Assembly (NCBI GenBank): GCA_947492385.1
Contig: CANLMX010000003.1
Span: 1-64,000 of the forward strand
Direction: 5' to 3'
DNA from: Planctomycetaceae bacterium
Lineage (GTDB): Bacteria; Planctomycetota; Phycisphaerae; Phycisphaerales; SM1A02
Length of the DNA stretch: 64,000 nt
Below the pieces are notes generated by a model. It worked only from the letters and a program-made list of their open reading frames with translations, had not been told where the DNA came from and searched no databases. Every line of letters starts with the position of its first letter. Positions within the stretch are counted from its first letter, which is position 1. The translations under genes and the position numbers were made by a program. Positions 52,971 to 61,116 of the stretch are shown here, one piece after another.

Positions 52971-53587
52971 GGCGGCTCCCACTCAAGCCAGTTACGCAGC
53001 AGGCGGACTCCGTTGTCCTGGCTCTTCTCGGGGTGGAACTGGGTGGCCGTGACATTACGGAAGCGCACCGCGGCGGCGAAGCCGACGCCATGCTCCGCGG
53101 TCGCCACGACGTTGGCCGGGTCGCGGCAGACGACGTGGTAGCTGTGGACGAAGTAGAAGTTCGACTCTGCGGGCCGGATCCCCCGGAAAAGCGGGTCGGC
53201 GGCGGCGAAGCGGACCGAGTTCCAGCCGACGTGCGGGACCTTCAGCCCGGGGGCGTACGGGAGCCGCACCACGTCCGCGTCGATCCACCCGAGTCCCTCG
53301 TGGCGGCCGTGTTCCTTGCTAGCACGTGCGAGGAGCTGCATGCCCAGGCAGATTCCCAGCATCGGCTTGCGGGCCCCCAGCACCTCCGCGACGAGCGCCT
53401 GCTCCAAGCCCCTTGCTCTCAGCGCGGCGATCGCGTCGCCGAACGCCCCGACCCCGGGCAGCACGATACGGTCGGCCCGGCGCAGCGCCTCCGGCGACGA
53501 GGTTGTCTCCACGGCGGCACCGACGGCCGCGAGTGCGTTCGAGAGCGACCGCAGGTTCCCCATCCCATAGTCGACGAGGGCGATCAT
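52964..53587 (-). CDS. HisH-like glutamine amidotransferase of the sugar amidation complex (WbuY type)
   Basis: The 207-residue class I glutamine amidotransferase has the nucleophile C80 in LGICLGMQLL and the His/Glu pair in QFHPEKS (H185, E187). It hydrolyses glutamine and hands ammonia to the partner TIM barrel. Its start overlaps the stop of the amidotransferase gene (ATGA), and the gene set WbpG-HisH-HisF is the known module for acetamidino groups in O-antigen. Confidence 0.93.
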   Translation of the reverse strand: MIALVDYGMGNLRSLSNALAAVGAAVETTSSPEALRRADRIVLPGVGAFGDAIAALRARGLEQALVAEVLGARKPMLGICLGMQLLARASKEHGRHEGLGWIDADVVRLPYAPGLKVPHVGWNSVRFAAADPLFRGIRPAESNFYFVHSYHVVCRDPANVVATAEHGVGFAAAVRFRNVTATQFHPEKSQDNGVRLLRNWLEWEPPC

Positions 53588-54771
53588 ACGTACTTCGCGA
53601 CACGGCCCGACCCGTCGCGCTGCCCGACGGACTCGCCGCCGGAAGGCACGAACCACCGGGGCATGTCGGGAAGCGGCGGCCCTTCCGGCACGGACGTCCG
53701 GTCGAACGCCCATGGATAGACCTGGTGCTTGGCGAGGATCCCGTAGAACTCCTCCTCGGTGATCTGGAGGATCCCCAGGAACCAGTCCATTGACGCCGGG
53801 CGCCGACCGTCGTGCAGCTGCTCGAGCGCCAGGCCCTCGCCGCGCGAGAGCCGGCCGTTGCGGATGTCGATGCTCGCGAGGTGGTTGGTGCGTCCATAGC
53901 CCCGCTTCACGAACTTGGCGTAATCGCGCATGCCCTGGAACATGCACTCGATCTTCTCGTAGTCGTACTCGGGCGGGACGCCCTCCACCGCCTGGCCCTG
54001 CCAGCCGAGCTCGCGCTTGATGATCTCGACCTGGCGCTTGGTGTCCCACTGGATGTAGCTGCCGAGGCATATCGAGTGCACGCGCAGCGCCAGGAGGTCC
54101 TTGCGCTTCGGGTAGTCGAACATCCAGAGGTCGCGACGGTCGACGCGTCCGCCGAGGAACTCGAACATGTCGTCGGCGGTGATTCCCTGGTTCATGATGC
54201 GGTTGAACCGCCGCTCGTCGACCTCCTCCATCTCCTCGAACGTGTACCAACTGTGGTACTCGGCCGTTGATTCGCCCCAGATCACCAGCGGGATGCCGAA
54301 GCGGACGGCCATGTGCATCACGCCGGCATAGATCCCGGTGTGGCAGTGCCAGCAGAAGTCGCCCCGCCGGCGCAGCGACTCGAGCATCAGCTCGCGGACG
54401 ACCCGGAAGCTGGTGGTGAACTCGACGACGTCGACGCCGAGCGCCGTGAAGGCCCGGAGGTTGTTCTCGCCGACCAGCGGCCGGTATCCCCAGTGGTTGT
54501 AGCGGACCACGAGCGGCTTGAGGCCGAGGACCTTCACGACGTACCACAGCTGGAAGGCGCTGTCCTTGCCGCCGCTGAACGGGACGATGCAGTCGTAGAG
54601 CCCCTTGCCCTTGTACTGCGCCACCAGCTCGAGCAGCTGCTCCATGCGCGCGGCCCAGTCGATCGACTCCTTCTTGAACTCGATCTGCCGGCAGACGCTG
54701 CAGACCCCCTGTGCGTCGAACGTGATGCTGTCGACCGTCTCCTTCACCAGGCACTTCACGCACTGCTTCAT
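53584..54771 (-). CDS. N-acetyl-sugar amidotransferase (PseA/WbpG/WbuX-like)
   Basis: The 395-residue PP-loop protein has VPFSGGKDSAFQLWYV (ATP-binding SGGKDS) and a Cys-rich N-terminus CVKCLVKE...CSVC. GDFCWHCHTGIYA and an EEEFYGILAKHQVYP end follow. This family (PseA, LegN-type, WbpG) uses ammonia from HisH/HisF to turn an N-acetyl group into an acetamidino group. With neuA upstream and neuB/neuC downstream, the natural target is likely a nonulosonic acid. ATGA coupling with neuA. Confidence 0.9.
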   Translation of the reverse strand: MKQCVKCLVKETVDSITFDAQGVCSVCRQIEFKKESIDWAARMEQLLELVAQYKGKGLYDCIVPFSGGKDSAFQLWYVVKVLGLKPLVVRYNHWGYRPLVGENNLRAFTALGVDVVEFTTSFRVVRELMLESLRRRGDFCWHCHTGIYAGVMHMAVRFGIPLVIWGESTAEYHSWYTFEEMEEVDERRFNRIMNQGITADDMFEFLGGRVDRRDLWMFDYPKRKDLLALRVHSICLGSYIQWDTKRQVEIIKRELGWQGQAVEGVPPEYDYEKIECMFQGMRDYAKFVKRGYGRTNHLASIDIRNGRLSRGEGLALEQLHDGRRPASMDWFLGILQITEEEFYGILAKHQVYPWAFDRTSVPEGPPLPDMPRWFVPSGGESVGQRDGSGRVAKYV

Positions 54772-55505
54772 CCGTCGGTCCTCGGGGAGAGTTTTGCGAG
54801 CCGCGCGGCGACCGCCTCGATGCACACAAGGTCGAGGAGGTCGTCCACCTCCATCGCCTTGTGGCGCGGCATGACGTGGCCCATCGTACGCGAGTGGCAG
54901 AACGACCTCGACTCCCGGAAGGCCGGAACCGCGGACGCGTACAGCGAACCGTCCAGCCGGTAGACGGGCGGCAGGTCCTGGCGGCGCGGCAGGCCTCCGA
55001 ACCCGCCTCCCGCGTACGGCGCGGCCAGTCCGTGCGAGTCGAGCGCGACCGCGAACGCCGGATGCTCGGCCTCCGTACGCACCACCCCGACGATCGCGTC
55101 GGCGTGCCTTCGGGAGCCGTGCAGCCGGGACAGCGCCTCGTCCACGTCGCGGGACTCAGTCAGCGGCGACGTCGGTTCGAGCAGCACGAGGTAGTCGAAG
55201 CGGTCGCCCGCGGCCTCGAGCGCGTCGAGGGCATGTATCACGACGTCGGACGTCGGCGAATGATCTCCCGCGAGTTCCGCCGGGCGCATGAACGGGACGT
55301 CCGCGCCGGCGGCACGGGCAAGCGCTGCGAGGTCGGGGTCGTCGGTAGAGACGATCACACGGTCAATGCACCTCGCGCCGAGCGCCGCGGCGACGGGCCA
55401 AGCGACGAGGGGTCGGCCGAGGAGCAGGCACGCGTTCTTCCCGGGAAGGCCCTTCGAGCCACCCCGAGCGGGCACAATGGCTAGGACTCTCGAACCGCCG
55501 ATCAT
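54768..55505 (-). CDS. neuA: acylneuraminate/legionaminate cytidylyltransferase (NeuA/LegF type)
   Basis: The 245-residue protein begins with AIVPARGGSKGLPGKN (residues 9-24), the CTP-binding signature of CMP-sialate synthetases, and has RVIVSTDDPDLAALA and LEPTSPLTESRDV. It activates the nonulosonic acid as the CMP sugar. It is the first gene of the minus-strand operon. No plain Shine-Dalgarno sequence is seen before ATG 55505. Confidence 0.92.
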   Translation of the reverse strand: MIGGSRVLAIVPARGGSKGLPGKNACLLLGRPLVAWPVAAALGARCIDRVIVSTDDPDLAALARAAGADVPFMRPAELAGDHSPTSDVVIHALDALEAAGDRFDYLVLLEPTSPLTESRDVDEALSRLHGSRRHADAIVGVVRTEAEHPAFAVALDSHGLAAPYAGGGFGGLPRRQDLPPVYRLDGSLYASAVPAFRESRSFCHSRTMGHVMPRHKAMEVDDLLDLVCIEAVAARLAKLSPRTDG

Positions 55506-55706
55506 TGGGGAGGGAGGATAGCGGCCGCCGAGCCGAGCAAGCGGCCGAACCGGTCACAGTCCTTGAAAAACGCCGAGATCGCTCACGCAATCGGTACCAC
55601 GAGCACGGTCGCCATCGCGGCGGCGACGGCGGAACGCAGAATGCCGGAGCCATGCAGCCCTGGGTGCCACATTCCACTTTCCGATTCCAGTGGGTCGCTC
55701 TGGCGT
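55506..55706. promoter_or_regulatory. intergenic region upstream of neuA
   Basis: This 201-bp gap separates the wzy-like gene stop from the neuA start on the same strand. No coding frame is convincing. It most likely holds the promoter of the nonulosonate operon, but I cannot name individual boxes. Confidence 0.35.
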
Positions 55707-56921
55707 TCAGCGTGCCATGGGCGCATTGCGTTGCACGAGCGAACCTGTTTCACGCACTCCTCCCATCAGTTGACTGGAACGCCCGAGAGACTGGCTCCAG
55801 ACCGTACCTCCGAAGAGGAATGAGAACAATAGTTGATCCCAAAGATTCATCCCCCAAAAGAACCCCGATTGTCCCAGGCCATAGAGCAAGATCGGAAGCA
55901 CGAGCGCAAGCCGAGCCCGCGGCGCCGAAACAATGCCCCAAAGCAGGACGCCCAGCAAGGGGACTCCACCCGCCGTTGCCGCCATGAGATACGAGTTGTG
56001 CGAGTGCGCAATGGAACCATTCGCCGATACATCCTCAATATAAAACTTGAAACCATAGTTTCCGAAGACTGGATGTGCCGCGATGAACCGCAGAGATTCG
56101 AGTGCCAAACTATCTCGCGCGCTAAATCCGACCTCGTCTTTCCCAACGCGCAACTGATGGAGTAGCGCCGGGGCACTAAACATCACCAGTATCCCGATGC
56201 TAGCGACCGTCAAAAGTCCGGTTCGGCGCCCATGGAGAAATGCAAACTGAACAACCGCGAGCACCATCGCCACAACAGCAGTTCGACCGAACGTCACGGT
56301 GCACGAAGACAGTAGAAGCACGTACACTAGGTAGTCACGCCGACGTAATCCTGTCTCCTGCATTTGAAGTCCGAGTGCGATGAGTGCCCAGAGCACCTTC
56401 TGGGGTACAAAGCTTGAATTGATGCTCAGGCCGAATACCTGATTTTTATAGCGGTACTCCGTCGTGCCCATCTCTGTCTCTGGCATGGCGAGCCACGTTT
56501 CCGGCAACACAGACCTAACGCCTAGCGCACCTTCAACCAGGCACACCAGCACTTCAATTGCCGTCAGATATACAAAAGTGGAACGAAACCGGGGACCGAC
56601 TAGCGTCGCCGACAGGACCGCTCCTATCAAGGCGAACGGCAATGGAAGCCTTGAGCCAGTCATTTGAAGCAAGCTGCCGTGCAATTGACCAAATGGTAAT
56701 GCACAGACTCCGACAGTACCGATGGCCCAAAGAAGAGCCATCAGAGTTCTACTTCGTGAATCGACACCGACTCGGAGAGCGCGCCAGCATCCGGCGATCG
56801 CCACCACTAAAAACAGTTGCGGAGCACCAAACGCCGTGGTTGACCAGTAGGCGACAACGGCCATGGCTGTCTCAAGCCACAGCGGCTGCGGGACTACTCG
56901 ACGTCGAATCGGGTTGTTCAT
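55707..56921 (-). CDS. O-antigen polymerase/ligase-like membrane protein (Wzy/WaaL type)
   Basis: The 404-residue protein has about ten membrane helices and a long periplasmic loop reading ALESLRFIAAHPVFGNYGFKF and SIAHSHNSYLMAATAGGVPLLG. The H-x-H-N-S pattern is that of the Wzy_C/O-antigen ligase family. It joins or polymerises lipid-linked oligosaccharides in the periplasm. GAGGAG is right before ATG 56921, which also overlaps the wzx-like stop as ATGA. Lower GC than the housekeeping genes. Confidence 0.85.
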   Translation of the reverse strand: MNNPIRRRVVPQPLWLETAMAVVAYWSTTAFGAPQLFLVVAIAGCWRALRVGVDSRSRTLMALLWAIGTVGVCALPFGQLHGSLLQMTGSRLPLPFALIGAVLSATLVGPRFRSTFVYLTAIEVLVCLVEGALGVRSVLPETWLAMPETEMGTTEYRYKNQVFGLSINSSFVPQKVLWALIALGLQMQETGLRRRDYLVYVLLLSSCTVTFGRTAVVAMVLAVVQFAFLHGRRTGLLTVASIGILVMFSAPALLHQLRVGKDEVGFSARDSLALESLRFIAAHPVFGNYGFKFYIEDVSANGSIAHSHNSYLMAATAGGVPLLGVLLWGIVSAPRARLALVLPILLYGLGQSGFFWGMNLWDQLLFSFLFGGTVWSQSLGRSSQLMGGVRETGSLVQRNAPMAR

Positions 56922-58162
56922 CTCCTCGTTCCAAAGCGATTGTAAAACACGATCGCCCCAAACACCACGGTGAGGTTCGCTGCCGACAGGACTACCGATC
57001 CAATGGCCGCGCCCACGATTCCGGCAGACTGAACCAAGGGGCCCGCCGCGAGGGCGGAGCATCCAAAAAGCACCGTTGATGCCAGCAAATCGATTCCCGA
57101 CCTCTGAAGACCCAACACCACCTGCTGGGCGAACATATAAAGACACCTCACGATGTTCGTTAGCACCAACAGCAGAATGGTCAGAAGTGCAACTCCCCGG
57201 GCCTGAGGAAACTGGACGATTGCATAAGTTACCGAGACCGCGGCCGAAACCAGTCCTGCACCTAAGCAGAGTCGCAAGTAGCGCGATCCAACCACTCGCA
57301 CTCTCCAAGAGTCTCTCCCTCGCGCGGCCCTGACGATCGTGTGACCAAGCCGGAACATCGCAAGATCCGCCAAGACCGACATGCACGCAGCAACGCTCTG
57401 TAGCGCTGAGAACACACCAACGTCGCCAGTCTGGCCCCACTCCTCTAGACGGTACCGAAGAAGCATCCAGGCAGCGACATTGAGGCCAGCACTCATGGTG
57501 AAGATCGCCATGGACGGCAACAATCTCTTCCAATCCCGCCAGCCGGGCCGGACATCCCAAGCCCTCCAGTCTCTACCTATCCACCAGATGGCTGGTAACG
57601 CGTAATAGGCGCCAAGTAGCCCAATCATCAGCGGTGCAGTAAGGGCGTCCGCAGCCAAAAGCCAGATGACTGCGACGAGGAACGTGCCAAGGCGGAGCCA
57701 CTCCAAGACGGCAACCTGCCCTACCAGTTGCAGTCTCCGCGCGAGCGCCTGTCCGAGCGGCATGATCGACACGCAGAAAGCCAGCGATACAGAAGCCGTC
57801 CATCGGTCGTCGGAAATCATCCCGATCGGGCGCAGCAGAAGGGACAACAAGGCTATTACGAGGCTTACCAAGAAGGCGGTTACTGCCACATCGCCAGCTC
57901 GCCGGCTGTCTGGAAGCCCCTGCACGGCAGAAGACTGAGAAAGGCCAAGGAACACTGCTAGGATCGAAGAATCAGCGATGACAAGAGAGAACCAGTCAGC
58001 GTGTTCTGGGCTAACTGCATTGACAAGGATCGGCATCGCCGTGAGGGGCACAATTCGTGCCGCCAAAGTGGCGAGAATCCAATGAAGGTTCCCAAGGGAG
58101 GGCGCACGTGATCCAATCACCCTCGTCAATCCTCGACCTGCTATCTTGGGAACATTCGGCAT
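56918..58162 (-). CDS. polysaccharide flippase-like protein (Wzx/MATE superfamily)
   Basis: The 414-residue protein has about twelve hydrophobic helices, starting NLHWILATLAARIVPLTAMP. Its pattern of polytopic helices and an intervening basic loop fits the Wzx/RfbX polysaccharide transporter family. It moves lipid-linked sugar units across the inner membrane. It is coupled to the wzy-like gene. The divergent capsule-type transferase gene starts 39 bases away. Confidence 0.82.
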   Translation of the reverse strand: MPNVPKIAGRGLTRVIGSRAPSLGNLHWILATLAARIVPLTAMPILVNAVSPEHADWFSLVIADSSILAVFLGLSQSSAVQGLPDSRRAGDVAVTAFLVSLVIALLSLLLRPIGMISDDRWTASVSLAFCVSIMPLGQALARRLQLVGQVAVLEWLRLGTFLVAVIWLLAADALTAPLMIGLLGAYYALPAIWWIGRDWRAWDVRPGWRDWKRLLPSMAIFTMSAGLNVAAWMLLRYRLEEWGQTGDVGVFSALQSVAACMSVLADLAMFRLGHTIVRAARGRDSWRVRVVGSRYLRLCLGAGLVSAAVSVTYAIVQFPQARGVALLTILLLVLTNIVRCLYMFAQQVVLGLQRSGIDLLASTVLFGCSALAAGPLVQSAGIVGAAIGSVVLSAANLTVVFGAIVFYNRFGTRR

Positions 58163-58201
58163 TTGATTTAGAACAACGAGTCACGATGGAGATTACTCTG
58201 A

Positions 58202-59368
58202 ATGTCGAACACCTTGAGGCTACGTGAGAAACAACACAAGTTTGGCCGCGCGGAGACGCTGCAACGGGTGTGTGTTGTGCAGCGCGCTCTCTCAAAGCGG
58301 ACTGTCGTAGATGGCGCCCTAGTTTCGACCCTCACTGATCCGATTCTGGAGAAGAATCCCACGACTCACACAAGTTGGAGCATTGGAGCGCCAGGGGGCC
58401 CCGAACGGGTGCCCTCCCAAGAGGTACCCCTACAGGTCGGAGCCCTCGATGTTCTTCGGATGCTCTTTGTGTGGCGCCGAGAAGACTTGAGGGATGCCGA
58501 GGCCCTTTGGAGACTCGCGTTTGGTTCAGCGCACAGGTTGACTCCGCAACGATGGGTTCCGGTGCTCGGCTACCTGCGAATCCCCCGCATCTGTTGGTTT
58601 TCCTACGTGCTGTGTGGAATTCGGCTTTGGTCGCGGTCGGCCTCGCGCTTCGCAGTGCAGTTTGACGAGTTGTACATCGTTTGTTTTTATGATGCGAGAT
58701 GTCTGGCTCTCACCCGTGCGTTTCGCGCGCAAGGTAAGCCGGTGATTGAAGTACAGCATGGGTTGATCGCCCCCTGCCACGCCATCTACGGTAACGAACA
58801 GTTTTGGAGGATTGGTGGCGATCTTGCCCCTACGGGGTTCCTTGTGTGGGATGCACCAACGAAGAACTTCATCGAACAGGTGACTCTTCGACATGCAACC
58901 ATTCGGGACTTCGATCACTCGTACTACTTCTCAGATTCGCATTCGGTCGCTGAAACGCATGCCAACTGCATTCTTGTGACCCTCCAATGGGGAACCCTAC
59001 TTCCCACTGACGTTCTAGATGTGATTGCGACGCGTAGTGATCTCCGTTGGCTTCTTCGGATGCATCCGAACGACCGTACACCCTCGGTCAAGCGAGCGGA
59101 CTGCACTCGCCTAGCAGAACTTTCAAATGTCGAAATTGTCGAAGCATCAAGTCCGCTTCACCTTGACCTAAGCCGTAGCATCCTCCACCTCACCGAGAAC
59201 TCCTCCGTCGTGATTGAGGCTGCAACGGTTGGGGTCTATTCTGTCTTCTGGGATGAAAGGTGCATGTCTGCATTTAAAACGCAAATCGCGAAGGGCTTGG
59301 CCAGTCACTGTCCCCCTACACGAGTTGCCGATTGCGTCCGACAATTCTTCGCTGATAGGCAGAGGTGA
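58202..59368 (+). CDS. capsule-type glycosyltransferase-like protein
   Basis: The 388-residue soluble protein has GKPVIEVQHGLIAPCHAIYG in the centre, the VxExQHG signature of the KpsS/polysialyltransferase-like family. A C-terminal half contains LRWLLRMHPND and SRSILHLTENSSVVIEAATVGV, similar to the HP-motif region of the same superfamily. Such enzymes transfer from CMP-sugars or CDP-alcohols. With a CMP-nonulosonate operon next door it may be the nonulosonyl transferase, but this is an inference. GGAG precedes ATG 58202. Confidence 0.68.
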   Translation: MSNTLRLREKQHKFGRAETLQRVCVVQRALSKRTVVDGALVSTLTDPILEKNPTTHTSWSIGAPGGPERVPSQEVPLQVGALDVLRMLFVWRREDLRDAEALWRLAFGSAHRLTPQRWVPVLGYLRIPRICWFSYVLCGIRLWSRSASRFAVQFDELYIVCFYDARCLALTRAFRAQGKPVIEVQHGLIAPCHAIYGNEQFWRIGGDLAPTGFLVWDAPTKNFIEQVTLRHATIRDFDHSYYFSDSHSVAETHANCILVTLQWGTLLPTDVLDVIATRSDLRWLLRMHPNDRTPSVKRADCTRLAELSNVEIVEASSPLHLDLSRSILHLTENSSVVIEAATVGVYSVFWDERCMSAFKTQIAKGLASHCPPTRVADCVRQFFADRQR

Positions 59369-59469
59369 CTCTTACGGTTCTACTCGCGTGTTCAAAGTTC
59401 GCACTGATCCAGAGGTCATTCACGGATGACATCGCCTGACAAGTTGTCCGCGGAGAAGGGGGTACGTAC

Positions 59470-59703
59470 CGGTCACATGGGTAACACAATCGTCTCACCA
59501 CATGGGTGACAGGTCCTGGCGCCCGCGGAGAACCTCCGCGGATGCCCTGGAAGGAAACCTGCGCCGTGTCGGAACGTCATCACCTGGTGAAGCTCGTACG
59601 GGATGGGATCTCGGTCGCGGAGGCGTCGCGGACGCTGGGGATCTCGCGTAAGACGGCCTACAAGTGGCTTGGGCGGCATGACCGCTGGGGCGTGGGGGGT
59701 TGA
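59470..59703 (+). pseudogene. truncated IS481-family transposase, N-terminal remnant
   Basis: ATG 59542 starts MPWKETCAVSERHHLVKL and an HTH reading ISVAEASRTLGISRKTAYKWL, the usual opening of IS481-family transposases. After 54 residues the frame ends where an IS3-family element begins at 59701, so the DDE part is missing. Its left end lies in the ATGGGT-rich stretch at about 59474-59512. A perfect 8-bp hairpin (59523-59541) sits directly before the ATG. Confidence 0.7.
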
Positions 59704-59773
59704 CGGGGTCGCTCTCATCGGTCCACCCCTTATGAGAGACTTTCACGGCCCAAGGGGCCGAGAGGAGTCTCCG

Positions 59774-60064
59774 ATGAAACGTTCGACGAACAGGAAGCGG
59801 CACCGTCCCGAGGAGGTGGTCGCCAAGCTCAGGCAGGCTGACGAGGCCCTGGCGAAGGGCACGCCGATCGCCGAGGTGGCGAGGTCGCTGGGGGTGTCCG
59901 AGGTGACCTTGCACCGCTGGCGGGCCGAGTACGGGGCGGTGGACCGGGATGCGGTGCGTCGTATGAAGGAGCTGTAGAAGGAGAACGCCCGGCTGAAGCG
60001 CCTGGTTGCCGAGAAGGAGCTCGACATCCTGATCCTGAAAGAGGTGGCAAAGGGGGAATTCTGA
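59774..60064 (+). pseudogene. IS3 OrfA with an internal amber codon
   Basis: OrfA begins at ATG 59774 with an HTH ([18 protein letters not shown]). The frame reads through [11 protein letters not shown], then TAG at 59975-59977, and continues as [18 protein letters not shown] to a natural stop at 60064. In relatives the stop position is Glu (KELEKENARL), so a GAG to TAG nonsense change has cut OrfA to 67 residues. Without read-through the leucine-zipper part is not made. Confidence 0.78.
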
Positions 60065-60978
60065 GCCCGGCGCGGCGGCGCCGGGCGATCGAGCGCGTGA
60101 CGGACGTGCTGCCGGTGTCGGAGCGGCAGGCGTGCCGCGTGATCGGCCAGCACCGCAGCACGCAGCGCCGCACGGCGCCGCCGGACCCGTACCGGGACGG
60201 GCTGGTCGCTAGGATGCGCGAACTGGCCCTCGAGCACCCGCGCCGCGGCCGCCGCCACATCATGGATTTGCTGCGGAAGGAGCGCTGGTCGGTCGGTACC
60301 CGGCTGATGAAGCGCCTGTGGCGTCAGGAGAGCCTGCTGGTGCCCCAGCGGCGCGTGAAACGCAGGCGAATCGGAACGGGCGAGAACGGGATCAAGCGTC
60401 GCCGGGCCTCGATGAGGAACGAGGTGTGGGGCATGGACTTCGTGCAGGACCGGACCGCCGACGGCCGCCCCTTTCGAATGCTGGTGGTGCTGGACGAGTA
60501 CACGCGGGAGTGCCTGGCGATCGAGGTGGCGAGGAACTTCCGCGGTGAGGACATCGTCGCGGTGATGGACGAGCTGACGGCGATCCGGGGCGCACCGGCG
60601 CACCTCCGAGCCGACAACGGTCCTGAGATGATCTCGAAGGCGGTGAAGGCGTGGTGCGCCGAGAGCGGTACTGGCACGCTCTACATCGACCCCGGGTCAC
60701 CGTGGCAGAACGGCATCGTCGAGAGCTTCAACGGACGGTTGCGGGACGAGCTGCTGTCGTCTGAGATCTTCGACAAGCTCGCGGAGGCGCGGTACCTGAT
60801 CGACCGGTGGCGGCTCTTCTACAGCCACCGGCGGATCCAGCGTGCGCTGGGCAAGCTGACCCCGGCGGCCTTCGCGGCGGCGTGCGCGGCGGTGCTTTCG
60901 CTCCGGCTCGCTCCGCTTGCCTGCGCTGCGGCATCGCCGCGCACGCGAGAGGCAACTACCATGCGCCAACTCTCATAA
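60061..60978 (+). CDS. IS3-family transposase OrfB (DDE, rve domain)
   Basis: The frame is open from 60061 (CTG); GTG 60097 is the first common start, giving 293 residues. The catalytic triad is intact: D in WGMDFVQD, D in LRADNGPEM and E in [16 protein letters not shown]. Normally it is made as an OrfAB fusion by -1 frameshift from OrfA, whose internal amber codon would now hinder this. C-terminal Ala/Leu-rich extension runs to 60978. Confidence 0.9.
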   Translation: MSPARRRRAIERVTDVLPVSERQACRVIGQHRSTQRRTAPPDPYRDGLVARMRELALEHPRRGRRHIMDLLRKERWSVGTRLMKRLWRQESLLVPQRRVKRRRIGTGENGIKRRRASMRNEVWGMDFVQDRTADGRPFRMLVVLDEYTRECLAIEVARNFRGEDIVAVMDELTAIRGAPAHLRADNGPEMISKAVKAWCAESGTGTLYIDPGSPWQNGIVESFNGRLRDELLSSEIFDKLAEARYLIDRWRLFYSHRRIQRALGKLTPAAFAAACAAVLSLRLAPLACAAASPRTREATTMRQLS

Positions 60979-61006
60979 GGGGTGGACCGATGAGAGCGAC
61001 CCGTCA

Positions 61007-61108
61007 ATGCGACTGACCGGCCAAAATTACGAGGGCCTCCGTAACTTCGTCCTTGCGCGGGATAAGCAAGCGCAAGACGCGAAGGACGCTGCAGCGACGT
61101 CGAGATAG
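61007..61108 (+). pseudogene. short open-frame remnant next to the IS3 end
   Basis: Directly after the IS3 right end the frame reads LTGQNYEGLRNFVLARDKQA and runs to TAG at 61106-61108. It looks like the C-terminal tail of a gene whose front was removed with the insertion. No family can be named from 33 residues. Confidence 0.3.
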
Positions 61109-61116
61109 GCTCTGGG

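Larger units (their letters stand above)
59701..61006 (+). mobile_element. complete IS3-family insertion sequence
   Basis: Inverted repeats of about 37 bp end the element: 59701-59738 (starting TGACGGGGTCGCTCTC) and 60970-61006. They match over their full length except one extra G on the left. The element has an orfA/orfB pair with the DDE transposase. No target duplication is seen at its ends. Confidence 0.85.

Noticed and set aside
52194-53587. hisF and hisH as histidine biosynthesis genes
   Set aside because: No other his gene is near, and the HisF-like protein has the WbuZ-type N-terminus and sits with a PseA/WbpG-like ligase.
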